Shown here piece by piece: positions 18,850-28,027 of a stretch of DNA of 64,000 nucleotides (position 1 is its first letter; the number at the start of each line of letters is the position of its first letter). Under the pieces are notes generated by a model. The model had not been told where the DNA came from. It saw only the letters and a list, made by a program, of their open reading frames with translations, and made no database searches. This stretch comes from Bacteroides clarus YIT 12056 (lineage in GTDB: Bacteria > Bacteroidota > Bacteroidia > Bacteroidales > Bacteroidaceae): contig NZ_FQWK01000001.1 of NCBI RefSeq assembly GCF_900129655.1, forward strand, positions 372,001 to 436,000, in the 5' to 3' direction. The translations under genes and the position numbers were made by a program.

Positions 18850-20514
18850 TTATTTGATTGTTACTTTGAAAGCATAGGCATATTCACCTATGGGGTGGGA
18901 TGGCATTGTGATATACAATCCGTTTTCATCTTGTTCCCATTTTATTTTTTCTCCTGAAGCTAAGAATGAAACGGATTGAATGTTCTTTATCTCCTTACTG
19001 TTCAGGTTTTGTATCTTTATATTTTTGCCGTTTCCCGGCCAGTCCAATATAAAGATATATATTGTATTTTCCTTGGTGGTGAAGCGTATGTCTTTTGCAG
19101 TGAACGTATACATGTAGTCCGCATACTTCTTCTTACCCGCTACGGCATTTATGCTGAATGTCCCTTCACCGTATACTTTGAAGGGACGTGTATCATAAAT
19201 CGCTTCTCCGTTCAATTTCAGCCAGTTACCTATCTTTATAAGCTCATCTCTGAATGTTTCGGGCAAGCTGCCGTCCGCTCGCAATCCTACATTGAGCATC
19301 ATATTGCCGTTCTTGCTGACGATATCTATCAGGTTATCTACAATTTGTCCTGCCGTCATGCGCAATTTGTCTTTAGTCTTTCCTTGCACGACTGACCCCA
19401 TACCGGCATCCCCGCCTTCTTTGCTTATGTTTAGAGAGTTTCCCATATAGAACCAGCCGGGATTGACAGTGGTATCTACCAAAAACGGATTCTTCTGCAA
19501 ATCATCTTCACCGGAACATTCACGGTCTAAAGTATATCCTTCTCTCACTCTTTTGATAGTGAGTACGCCATTTTGTACACCTTTGCGCGAGAGATTCTTG
19601 TTGTAGAAATGAGCTGCCAATTGTTGGCCGTATATACCGTTGGGCAGGGGACCGTCGAAATAGAGTAATTCGGGTTCGTATTTATCTATCAGTTCTTTAG
19701 TTCTGAGATACCATGATTGGGCAAATTCTGGTTCCAGCCGCATGATACGGTCAGAGGTACGTTTACCGTATAGTCCTTCGTAAGCCGGGTCCATATAGTC
19801 ATAAGGTATACCGGCATACGGACCTTCGGGGTCGGCATTTGTACCTTGGTAAAACATATGTTCATGACAGTAGTTGCTTAGATGGGAAGAAATGGCAAAG
19901 TGTACGCCTACCTTTTTGCATGCTTTCTGCCATGCTCCTACGATGTCTATCTTCGGCCCCATATTTACGGAGTTCCAAGGTTGGTGGCTTGAATCGTATA
20001 AGTCGAAGTTATCGTGATGAACGGCCATTACACCGATAAACTTGGCGCCAACCTCTTTGTAGAAGGCTGCCAATGAGTCGGCATTGAACTTGTCGGCTTT
20101 CCACATAGGTATAAAATCTTTGTAGCCGAATTTGGAAGGGTGTCCGTAAGTTTTCAAATGATGTTGGTATACCTTAGGCGCATGTGCTCTGTAACCCAAT
20201 ATGGGATATTTGCGTAATGCGGAGTCTGGTTCCTGATACCAGTACATCCATCGGCCGTAATGTCCGTCATAACCCGGAATAGAGTTGATACCCCAGTGCA
20301 TATAGATACCGAATTTGGCATCACGAAACCACTCGGGACATTGATAGTGCGCCGCAATAGAGGCATCGGTAGGTTTTATTGGTCCTGGCGCGATGTTGAA
20401 TTTGAAAGTTGTTGCGCTTGGGTTGATAAGGGCGTCTTGACCGAAGTCATCATGCTGTGCTTGGACAGTAAGGGTGTAGCATGAGAGGATGAGTAGTAAG
20501 ATTTTAATATTCAT
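18850..20514 (-). CDS. GH29 alpha-L-fucosidase
   Basis: Protein of 554 aa with signal peptide (ends VQAQ, about residue 20). GH29 features: WFRDAKFGIYMHWG, the VMAVHHDNFDLYDS strand with the paired His near residue 170, SSHLSNYCHEHMF, and PELLYFDGPLP, where the Asp near residue 287 is at the nucleophile position. The C-terminal third (from about residue 455) is a beta-sandwich. GH29 enzymes remove terminal alpha-L-fucose with retention. Its place between SusD and the GH36-like gene indicates fucose on the imported oligosaccharides. Periplasmic location is inferred from the plain signal peptide. Confidence 0.88.
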   Translation of the reverse strand: MNIKILLLILSCYTLTVQAQHDDFGQDALINPSATTFKFNIAPGPIKPTDASIAAHYQCPEWFRDAKFGIYMHWGINSIPGYDGHYGRWMYWYQEPDSALRKYPILGYRAHAPKVYQHHLKTYGHPSKFGYKDFIPMWKADKFNADSLAAFYKEVGAKFIGVMAVHHDNFDLYDSSHQPWNSVNMGPKIDIVGAWQKACKKVGVHFAISSHLSNYCHEHMFYQGTNADPEGPYAGIPYDYMDPAYEGLYGKRTSDRIMRLEPEFAQSWYLRTKELIDKYEPELLYFDGPLPNGIYGQQLAAHFYNKNLSRKGVQNGVLTIKRVREGYTLDRECSGEDDLQKNPFLVDTTVNPGWFYMGNSLNISKEGGDAGMGSVVQGKTKDKLRMTAGQIVDNLIDIVSKNGNMMLNVGLRADGSLPETFRDELIKIGNWLKLNGEAIYDTRPFKVYGEGTFSINAVAGKKKYADYMYTFTAKDIRFTTKENTIYIFILDWPGNGKNIKIQNLNSKEIKNIQSVSFLASGEKIKWEQDENGLYITMPSHPIGEYAYAFKVTIK

Positions 20515-20558
20515 GGTAGCAGTTTTGTCTGTGGATTTGGTATCTTTTTTGTAAAAGA

Positions 20559-20609
20559 GAAGGTATATGACTATATAATCTTAATTTGGCTATATAATAA
20601 TATACCTTC
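20559..20609 (-). terminator. AT-rich hairpin between susD and GH29
   Basis: GAAGGTATAT (20559-20568) pairs with ATATACCTTC (20600-20609); inner CTATATA segments add pairing. It lies 23 bp after the SusD stop codon and may attenuate transcription into GH29. Confidence 0.45.
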
Positions 20610-20631
20610 ACCTAAATCAGATTATTTGAAA

Positions 20632-22233
20632 TTATTTATACCGTGCTGTATCCCACCATACACGAACGGAAAGACCATCGCCTTTGCCGCCGTTTAAGGT
20701 CGGGTCTGTTGCGTATTCTTTATTATTGCTTAATTCGTTGTCTACGTACCGCAGCTTTTTGATAAATTCATTATTTGCCGGATTAATCGTAGGTTCCAGA
20801 CTTTGTTTAACAGGATTAAGCTTAGGATATCCGGTACGGCGGAATTCAGCCCATGCCTCTTCTGAATTAGGATATATTCCTATCCATTTCTGTGTGATAA
20901 TTTTCTCTAATTTTATTTCAAAATCATCAGCGTTGTTCCAAGCTACTTGTCCGGTTGTAATGTACGTGTTGTCATCGGTTGTGGAGTAGGACCCTTCAGG
21001 AGCTAATGCTCTCATTTCTTCAAATGAAGCACGGATCCCCTCTTCATAGTTTGCCTGAGCATCTCCTGCCCCTTGCCAACCTCGTAAGGCGGCTTCAGCT
21101 TTTAGGAAACATACTTCAGAATAATTCATTAATCCTAATGGGGTAAAGTTGGCGTCTGTATTGGGTTTTGCAACATTAGAACCTTTTGCGGCAGAATTCC
21201 AATCGTATCCCCACATATATCCCCAAATACAGGAGTTATGACTATTATCATATTCGGGTAGCGAAAGGTCTGTAACAGGCAGTCCATTGGGTACTCCTCG
21301 ATATTGTACTGCGTCCGCTTCTCCTTTTACCCACGCTCCGCTTTGAGACAGAATTAAGGTGAGACGCGGATCGGTCACCGTACCATAGCTTGTAAGCATG
21401 TCAACCATCGTTTTACTGGCTCGGGATTCATCGACAACCAAACTGCGTAATAACGGGTTTGCCCAGCGATTCGGTTGTGGCGGGGTTACACCGGCATTGT
21501 CACTGTTGGAGGCTATAAGGGATTCCTTTAAGGCAGCCTCTCCTTCGGCTTTAGCTTTATCGGGATCAATGAATGAGAGACGCATGGCGGCACGTAAACG
21601 TAAGGAGTTGGCTAACTTGATCCATTTGTCTACATCACCTTGGTAAATTAAGTCCTCAGTATTATATTGGAGTTGATTACTCTTTTTCTGTTTTAGTTCT
21701 GTGACGGCTTCGGTCAGTTCCTTAAAAACGTCATAATAGATATCTTTCTGGCTATCGTAAGGGATGAGCGTTTCTCCTATTCCCGCTTTGAAATAGGGAA
21801 TGTCCCCGAAAGTATCTGTCATCCTTATAGTGCTAATAGCTAAGTTGATACGCATGATTTGATACATGTCGTTGTATTCCGGATGATTTTCTAATGTGGG
21901 CTCTATTTCACGGATTCTTTTGACCATTTGTTGGTAATAAGGCGTCCAAAGTCCGCGTTCGGCCCATGAAGTGTTAAATACATAATTGCCAGAGGTGAAA
22001 GAGCTGCTTGTATTGGCTAGATATTGGCAATACAGGAAAGAATATAACAGAGCGGCTCTCTGGTAATCGCCATAGACAATGTGGAAACCATGATATTGCA
22101 TATTGGGCAGTGACAGACTGGGAGATATTTCATTGACTGCCATTGGGTCTTTGTTCATTTCTTCAAATCCGCTTGTACAACTACTGATGGTAATGGCGGA
22201 AAGTAGTGTGATTAGAATCTTATGTAATTTCAT
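20632..22233 (-). CDS. SusD-like surface glycan-binding lipoprotein (first pair)
   Basis: Protein of 533 aa, lipoprotein signal ending ITISSC (Cys about residue 19). The tetratricopeptide-like helices and RagB/SusD folds are represented by FEEMNKDPMAVNEISP, IRMTDTFGDIPYF, LANSLRLRAAMRLSFIDPDKA, YSEVCFLKAEAALRG and EEAWAEFRRTGYPKL. The IRMTDTFGDIPYF form is typical of the SusD-like_2 subgroup. It lids the SusC transporter encoded 12 bp upstream and captures oligosaccharides at the cell surface. It differs clearly from the SusD at 54403-56067, so the two pairs are not a recent duplication. Confidence 0.93.
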   Translation of the reverse strand: MKLHKILITLLSAITISSCTSGFEEMNKDPMAVNEISPSLSLPNMQYHGFHIVYGDYQRAALLYSFLYCQYLANTSSSFTSGNYVFNTSWAERGLWTPYYQQMVKRIREIEPTLENHPEYNDMYQIMRINLAISTIRMTDTFGDIPYFKAGIGETLIPYDSQKDIYYDVFKELTEAVTELKQKKSNQLQYNTEDLIYQGDVDKWIKLANSLRLRAAMRLSFIDPDKAKAEGEAALKESLIASNSDNAGVTPPQPNRWANPLLRSLVVDESRASKTMVDMLTSYGTVTDPRLTLILSQSGAWVKGEADAVQYRGVPNGLPVTDLSLPEYDNSHNSCIWGYMWGYDWNSAAKGSNVAKPNTDANFTPLGLMNYSEVCFLKAEAALRGWQGAGDAQANYEEGIRASFEEMRALAPEGSYSTTDDNTYITTGQVAWNNADDFEIKLEKIITQKWIGIYPNSEEAWAEFRRTGYPKLNPVKQSLEPTINPANNEFIKKLRYVDNELSNNKEYATDPTLNGGKGDGLSVRVWWDTARYK

Positions 22234-22245
22234 AATAATATTTAT

Positions 22246-25200
22246 TTAGAATTTTACGTTAAGTGAGAAACCTACTGTTCTTGTTGACGGAAGAGCGGCA
22301 AGTTCGAAAGCTTGGAATACGTCTTGGCTGTTTTGTGCAAACTCGGCATTTACGGGAGCGGCCTTGTAAATATTGAATAAGTCACGTCCTACGATAGAAA
22401 CTTTTACATTGGTTATCGGAGTGTTTCTGAACCAGATTTTTGGCAGTGTATAGCCGATAGAGAGTTCGCGCAGTTTTACGTATGTGGCATCGTGTAAAAA
22501 CTCTTCTCCTACAGGATAAGTTCCGGCGATAGTAGCATAATATTCTTGAGCAGTTACCTGCTTGGTGTTTTCCAGTCCGGTTGATTCGACAATACCGTTT
22601 ACTACCATGCCGTCACGTCCACTCAATGTTCTCTTGGAGTTACCGGCACCGGTAGCATAAGCATCGGTCATTGAGAGGAATTGGCCGCCGTATCTTACGT
22701 CTATAAGAGCGCTGAATACAATGTCTTTCCAAGATAGTGTGGTACCAAAGGAGCCTGTCCATTCAGGCATCATATTACCGATGACCTTTTCGGATTTAGT
22801 GTCAATGAGAGGCAGACCGTTGTCTCCTACCAAGATACGTCCATCTTCATTTCTTTTGTATGCAGTGGATACAATATCGCCAAATTTTCCACCTTCATCA
22901 ATGACAACCTTTCCTACACGTACATTGGTGGTGAGCGGGAATACATAGCGTTTGTTCTTTTCATCCAGCTCTACATTGCGAGTTGTATTTTTACCCCAAT
23001 TCAAAGTCACGTCCCAACGCCAGTCTTTGGTTTGGATAGGAGTACCGGTTACCATTAATTCCACACCTTTACTTTCCATTTTTCCTGCATTGATTTTCTT
23101 GCTGGCATATCCGGAGGAACCGGGAACAGTCATTGACAGAATTTGGTCGGTTGTGGTAGAACGATAATAAGTAAAGTCAATGCCCAGGCGGTTATTGAAC
23201 ATGCGGTAGTCTACACCTACTTCCCATGATAAAGTTTTCTCGGGTTTAAGGTCGGCCAATGGATATGTGTTAGAGCTACTTCCTACTGTATGGTTACCTA
23301 ACGCTTCCAGAGTATATACGTTATAGAGCGCATAGGGGGCTGTGTCGTTGCCGACCTGTGCAATAGAACCACGTACTTTTAAAAAGTACTCTTTGGGCAG
23401 TTCAAATATGTCGGACAGAATTCCGCTTAAACTTGCAGACGGGTAGAAATAAGACCAATTGGATGAAGGCAAGGTGGAAGACCAGTCATTACGCGCTGTA
23501 ACATCAAGGAAGGCATATCCTTTATATCCCAAAGTAGCATTTCCTAAAACCGAGTTGATGCGTTTCGATGAAAAGTCCTGAATAGCCAGTTTGCTTTCAC
23601 CGTTACTTAATGCTACGAAATTGGGAATGATTGCTTTACCGCTTTCACCGGCTAAAGATTTAAATTTGTTGTAGTTGGTGGCAATCCCCACATTGGCTGT
23701 TAAGGAGAAATCTTTAAATCGTTTGTCAAAGTTCAGCATCAGGTCTGCGTTTAATTCTTCGCTTGCGGTGTTGGTAACGGTCATTAAGTCTTTAGGACTT
23801 TCCGCTTTTGCATGATAAGGCATATAGGTTTCTACGTTGTCTGAAATTCTATCCAAACCGATTCGTCCGGTTATTTTCAGCCAATCGGTGATATTACCTA
23901 CTACGGTTACCTGGCCTTGGAACCTGTCTCTGTTCAATTCGTTTCCATTTCCGTTTGCAATAAGTCCGTATGGATTTCTGTATTCGGTATCTTCTCCATG
24001 CCAGTTCACAACATAACCGTCAATACCTACCGGGTTTTGTAAGTCTTGTAAACGGATATTCCGTGGTAAACGGATCAAATGTGACCATACACCGGTATAG
24101 AAAGTTTCCGGACGGTTTTTTACTTTTTCACGGAAATAAGATACTTTACCGCCAATGGTCAGATATTTGTTTTTGATTTCCACATTTAAGTTATAATTCT
24201 GTTTATTCATGGATTCATTGGGCAGAATACCCTGGTTACGGGTGTCGGTGAAAGAGAAACGCGCATTCATTTTCTCGTTACCGCCGGTTGCGCTGACTGA
24301 GTTTACATAGTTTAAAGCTGTGCGGAAGAAATCATCAATGATGTTTTTCTGAGGTAACATGGCGTATTCTTTGTAGGACTCATCTCCATAAAGTTCTTTA
24401 CGCCAGTTGGGAATCATTTGTCCTGTCATCTTGGGACCCCATGAACCACTGGCTTCCAGTGCATATTGTCCATTGGTACCCTGGCCATATACATCTTGGA
24501 ATTCGTACGAGTCGTAGGCTTTACTCATAGAAACGTAGCCATTATATTCCAACTGCAATTTTCCTTCCTTACCCTTTTTGGTAGTGATGACAATTGCACC
24601 ATTTTGTGCCCTTGAACCATAAAGAGCGGCAGCATTGGCACCTTTTAATACTGAAATACTTTCGATATCATCAGGGTTGATGTCGGCAGCTCCGGAAGAA
24701 TATGAGAACTGTGTATTGCTGTTGGAATTATCCAGAACAGGTAGTCCGTCAACTACCCAAAGCGGTGTGTTATTACCGCTTAAAGAGTTCAGACCACGGA
24801 GCACAATACGAGTTGGCCCACCTACGCCACTGCCGGATTGCGATATCTGTACGCCGGCTACCTTACCTTGCAGTAGGTTTGAAACACTGGTAGAACGGTT
24901 TTCTGAGAAAACGTCTGTTTTTACTTCTTGCATGGCATATCCTAATGCTTTCTTTTCTCGTTTAATACCTAATGCCGTTACGACGACTTCAGAAAGCATT
25001 TCGCTATCTTCTTTTAATGTAATGGAAAAATTGGTTTTTTTGTTGATACTGATTTCTTGTTTCTCATATCCAATGAATGAGATAATAAGTTTACCATTCT
25101 CCGGAGCATCTAATTTGAAAGCTCCGTCAATGTCTGTTATTGTTCCAAGAGTGGTTCCTTCCACTGAAACATTGGCACCAATAATGGATTCTCCGTTTAC

Positions 25201-25305
25201 ATCTTTCACTGTACCTGTAATGGTTCTTCGTTGCTCTTGCGCAAAGGCAACGAAACAGATGAAAGACATCATTGTTACAAAAAGTAATCTAATGTGTTTT
25301 TTCAT
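22246..25305 (-). CDS. SusC-like TonB-dependent outer-membrane transporter (first pair)
   Basis: Protein of 1019 aa. Signal peptide (ends AFAQ, residue 23), carboxypeptidase-D regulatory-like domain (about 28-105; GTVKDVNGESIIGANVSVEG), plug domain starting SEVVVTALGIKREKK with GKVAGVQISQSG and IVLRGLNSLSG, then a 22-strand barrel ending in TVGFSLNVKF with terminal Phe. It lacks an N-terminal FecR-interacting extension, so control by an HTCS rather than an anti-sigma system is expected. It imports the oligosaccharides captured by its SusD with TonB-ExbBD energy. The operon probably continues through SusD to GH29 and GH36-like genes. Confidence 0.95.
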   Translation of the reverse strand: MKKHIRLLFVTMMSFICFVAFAQEQRRTITGTVKDVNGESIIGANVSVEGTTLGTITDIDGAFKLDAPENGKLIISFIGYEKQEISINKKTNFSITLKEDSEMLSEVVVTALGIKREKKALGYAMQEVKTDVFSENRSTSVSNLLQGKVAGVQISQSGSGVGGPTRIVLRGLNSLSGNNTPLWVVDGLPVLDNSNSNTQFSYSSGAADINPDDIESISVLKGANAAALYGSRAQNGAIVITTKKGKEGKLQLEYNGYVSMSKAYDSYEFQDVYGQGTNGQYALEASGSWGPKMTGQMIPNWRKELYGDESYKEYAMLPQKNIIDDFFRTALNYVNSVSATGGNEKMNARFSFTDTRNQGILPNESMNKQNYNLNVEIKNKYLTIGGKVSYFREKVKNRPETFYTGVWSHLIRLPRNIRLQDLQNPVGIDGYVVNWHGEDTEYRNPYGLIANGNGNELNRDRFQGQVTVVGNITDWLKITGRIGLDRISDNVETYMPYHAKAESPKDLMTVTNTASEELNADLMLNFDKRFKDFSLTANVGIATNYNKFKSLAGESGKAIIPNFVALSNGESKLAIQDFSSKRINSVLGNATLGYKGYAFLDVTARNDWSSTLPSSNWSYFYPSASLSGILSDIFELPKEYFLKVRGSIAQVGNDTAPYALYNVYTLEALGNHTVGSSSNTYPLADLKPEKTLSWEVGVDYRMFNNRLGIDFTYYRSTTTDQILSMTVPGSSGYASKKINAGKMESKGVELMVTGTPIQTKDWRWDVTLNWGKNTTRNVELDEKNKRYVFPLTTNVRVGKVVIDEGGKFGDIVSTAYKRNEDGRILVGDNGLPLIDTKSEKVIGNMMPEWTGSFGTTLSWKDIVFSALIDVRYGGQFLSMTDAYATGAGNSKRTLSGRDGMVVNGIVESTGLENTKQVTAQEYYATIAGTYPVGEEFLHDATYVKLRELSIGYTLPKIWFRNTPITNVKVSIVGRDLFNIYKAAPVNAEFAQNSQDVFQAFELAALPSTRTVGFSLNVKF

Positions 25306-25372
25306 ACGACTTTGTTTTTAAGTTAAACAATAAGGAATTTAAAGTATTATAATCTGTCTTATATAGACAATC

Positions 25373-25402
25373 TTGAATAAGTATGCATGTTATATATATT
25401 TG
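25373..25402 (+). promoter_or_regulatory. Plus-strand promoter match in the susC leader
   Basis: TTG at 25373-25375, exactly 19 bp, TATATTTG at 25395-25402. It points away from susC into the 3' end of the lyase gene at 25474, so a transcript would be antisense to that gene. The stretch is very AT-rich, so chance is possible. Confidence 0.3.
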
Positions 25403-25411
25403 ATTTAAATG

Positions 25412-25419
25412 CAAATGTA
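25412..25419 (-). promoter_or_regulatory. -7 element of the first susC promoter
   Basis: TACATTTG on the minus strand, 107 bp before the susC start codon, giving a leader of about 100 nt. No -33 TTG at normal spacing, as expected for an activator-dependent promoter. Confidence 0.45.
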
Positions 25420-25473
25420 TTAATATTGCGGTAGATATTATTAAAATATATTAATTATTTGCAACGGTATATG

Positions 25474-27981
25474 CTATTTTTGTATTCCACCTGTATAGAG
25501 TGCAGGCCTGTCTCTCATTTCCCGTATTTCCCATGTCCCATTGAAGCTATCGTATAAGATAGAGGAATCCTTTCTTTTGTTTTTATACATTTTACCGTTT
25601 ATAACAGGCCTGTTTTTTCCATAGCTGAATGTCGATTGTGTTTTACGGTTCCAAATATACAGACTTGCCGGACGCTTGGTATTCAGCTCCGCTTCAATCT
25701 TCCAGTCACCGCATTGAAAACTGTTATTGCCGGAACGTTCTATATTTACAATTCGGTTTTCGTTCGCTTCCACTTGAATAATAGTAAGTATACGATTGGC
25801 CTTACCGGGTTCATAACTGGCTGTCAACGACCAGGGAGCGGTAAAGTCTTCACCGCGGACACCTATTTGCCTGTTTGGCTCGGCGGCAAACTTATCCGTT
25901 TGGCTGATAGTACATTTTTGTTCGCTGAACAAGCGGGCGACAGAAATATATTTGTCTTTTTTGTTACGGGTTGTCAACGTTGATGTTGCTTCGTCTATCT
26001 GGAATTTTACCGGACTGTGCAGCAGCCAATCCCAACTTACCGCTTTAGTTGCTTCCAATTCGTCGTAGATAACCACGATGTTGGGGTGCAACAGGAAGAT
26101 ATGGCGGCGATACTTCTTCAGGGGAGTTTCTCCGAAACCGTTTTCGCGTGACTGTTCAAGATTGTGGCCGGCAAAGTTCTTTTGCCACATGGGGTATTCA
26201 CTGATGCCGCAATAGGCGTTGGAAGCATCTCCCAAGGCATAGGAGACATGCTCCCCGTTGAACATGCGTACAATGTTTCCATACGCACGTGTGGTGAACG
26301 GTTGTCCGATGCCATCTATTAATAAGGTGTTGTGGGCGCGTGTATGGCGGTAAGACAACAGGTTATGCGGGTCGGAGAAGTTCATATAATGACCTACCGC
26401 ATGGTAAATGGCTTTTCCGCCATAGTGCAAGTTGAAAGCATTCTGGTTGGAGTGCGTGTGGCTGCCGGAACCGAACGGACTGGAACGGAAGCTGAGACTG
26501 ATGTTATGTTTATAGTCCTTCAAATCGCTGTTGGCTATCATTTCACCGGTATCTTTGAACCATACGGCTTTGGGAGCATCTGCCGGTAATTCGGCTTGTC
26601 GGGGACGTTGTTTGCCGCATGCCATACGGTAGAGGCGCGTTTCTGATTCTGTTTTATAACGGTTGTTGATAGACGAATACCAGGCGGCGTACGGGTCCTC
26701 GGTAGTGCGTGCCATGAAATCGGCAAAAGCACTGCGGATGCGCAGGGGCTTGCCGTTATTTTTTTCGTGTCCGTCGCCGAACCCCGCACTCAATGCCCGG
26801 GGTTGCCAGCTATACAGCATGCCGATGCCGGCATTTTTATACCAGGGATGTTGCATGAAATCTGTTTTTGTCAGATAGCTGAACAGGGTGGGTACATAAG
26901 ATAGGGTAACAGCATTGGCGCTGAAATAACTTGTTCCGTTATGCCATGAACCGTCGCGGTTGAAACCGGAGGCCGGGGCGCGTGCCGTCCAAAGTTCGTA
27001 GCTGTATTCCAGATATTCTTTGGCAAGCGGATATTTGCCGTACATCACCAATGCGGCTTGCATGAAGTGGCGGAATGCGAATTGCCAGAAATGATTGTCG
27101 AAGATATGGGTTTCTTCATTTTCCAGAATATGGCTCTTATAATAGAGTGACAGTACATCCATAATGATACTTTCTATCTGTTTACGCTCTTGTGAACTGA
27201 AGCGGTCGTAACAATTCTCATAGGTACATGCCAATGTGTAAATCAATTCTCCGGCATTGAAATCATTGCCGATAACCTTCTTGTCAGGTTCTACGGCCAA
27301 CAGGCAGCGTACGTTTTGTACCATTTTTTCTGCGTATACATCCAATTTCAGCATTTGATAGGCAGTATTCAGATTATCACATTCGACCGCCATACGGGTG
27401 ATTTGTCTGTATGGTTTGGTATCGTTGGCATAGTTTGAACCGAGCGCATTGCGCGAGTCGGTAATCATGTTTTCGAACTCCGGATGTGAACGTACTTTCC
27501 TGCGCGCTTTCTCCAGATTGTCGTTCAGGAAACAATAGATGCGGGGATACGCTTGAGGGATGCTACTCAAAAAAACATTGGCTTCAGGTGTTACGAATCG
27601 GGGTATGTCATCGGTTACGGTAAAACTGTATGTCTTGCTCCAGGAAAACTCTTTACCTTCTTTGCTTACCGAACGCACACGCCAGTACCATGTACCGTTT
27701 TCCAATACTTTGTGCGGATTGAACATACACCAGGGCTTGGGTTGGGACAGCACGGTACTTGCATCCGAGAAGTCTTTGCTTCTTGATAGATTGAATTGCA
27801 GGAAATCCGATTGCTTGACGCTTTTTGGAACCAGCAGTGGCGAAGGGTTTATATATAAAGTATGCTCTTGTTGCGGATACGGCGTTTCGCGTTCATTTTC
27901 GTGGATACACTGGATGTTTTCAGCCTGAATAGAAAGCGGTATCAGGCAGAATGTCAAGAAGAGTAAGAGTTGTTTTTTCAT
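25474..27981 (-). CDS. DUF4962 + heparinase II/III polysaccharide lyase
   Basis: Protein of 835 aa, signal peptide ending SIQAE (residue 20). N-terminal DUF4962 sandwich (about 30-125; WCMFNPHKVLENGTWYWRVR), an (alpha/alpha) toroid with THIFDNHFWQF near residue 292 and SGFNRDGSWHNG near residue 340, and the heparinase II/III sandwich with SHTHSNQNAFNL near residue 510 and RHTRAHNTLLIDGIGQPF. This layout is that of PL35 (broad glycosaminoglycan lyases) and related PL15-type exolyases; beta-elimination at uronic acids is expected. The closest relative in the window by eye is the lyase at 51788-54337. It lies 46 bp after GH95 and is probably cotranscribed. Plain signal peptide, so periplasmic or secreted. 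Confidence 0.83.
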   Translation of the reverse strand: MKKQLLLFLTFCLIPLSIQAENIQCIHENERETPYPQQEHTLYINPSPLLVPKSVKQSDFLQFNLSRSKDFSDASTVLSQPKPWCMFNPHKVLENGTWYWRVRSVSKEGKEFSWSKTYSFTVTDDIPRFVTPEANVFLSSIPQAYPRIYCFLNDNLEKARRKVRSHPEFENMITDSRNALGSNYANDTKPYRQITRMAVECDNLNTAYQMLKLDVYAEKMVQNVRCLLAVEPDKKVIGNDFNAGELIYTLACTYENCYDRFSSQERKQIESIIMDVLSLYYKSHILENEETHIFDNHFWQFAFRHFMQAALVMYGKYPLAKEYLEYSYELWTARAPASGFNRDGSWHNGTSYFSANAVTLSYVPTLFSYLTKTDFMQHPWYKNAGIGMLYSWQPRALSAGFGDGHEKNNGKPLRIRSAFADFMARTTEDPYAAWYSSINNRYKTESETRLYRMACGKQRPRQAELPADAPKAVWFKDTGEMIANSDLKDYKHNISLSFRSSPFGSGSHTHSNQNAFNLHYGGKAIYHAVGHYMNFSDPHNLLSYRHTRAHNTLLIDGIGQPFTTRAYGNIVRMFNGEHVSYALGDASNAYCGISEYPMWQKNFAGHNLEQSRENGFGETPLKKYRRHIFLLHPNIVVIYDELEATKAVSWDWLLHSPVKFQIDEATSTLTTRNKKDKYISVARLFSEQKCTISQTDKFAAEPNRQIGVRGEDFTAPWSLTASYEPGKANRILTIIQVEANENRIVNIERSGNNSFQCGDWKIEAELNTKRPASLYIWNRKTQSTFSYGKNRPVINGKMYKNKRKDSSILYDSFNGTWEIREMRDRPALYTGGIQK

Positions 27982-28027
27982 GTTGGATAGTTATTTGTAT
28001 AAAAACTGTTTTTATTAGGTTTGTTAT

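Noticed and set aside
22246..25305. Anti-sigma/ECF-controlled SusC
   Set aside because: No N-terminal FecR-interacting extension in either SusC and no sigma/anti-sigma genes in the window; HTCS regulators are present instead.
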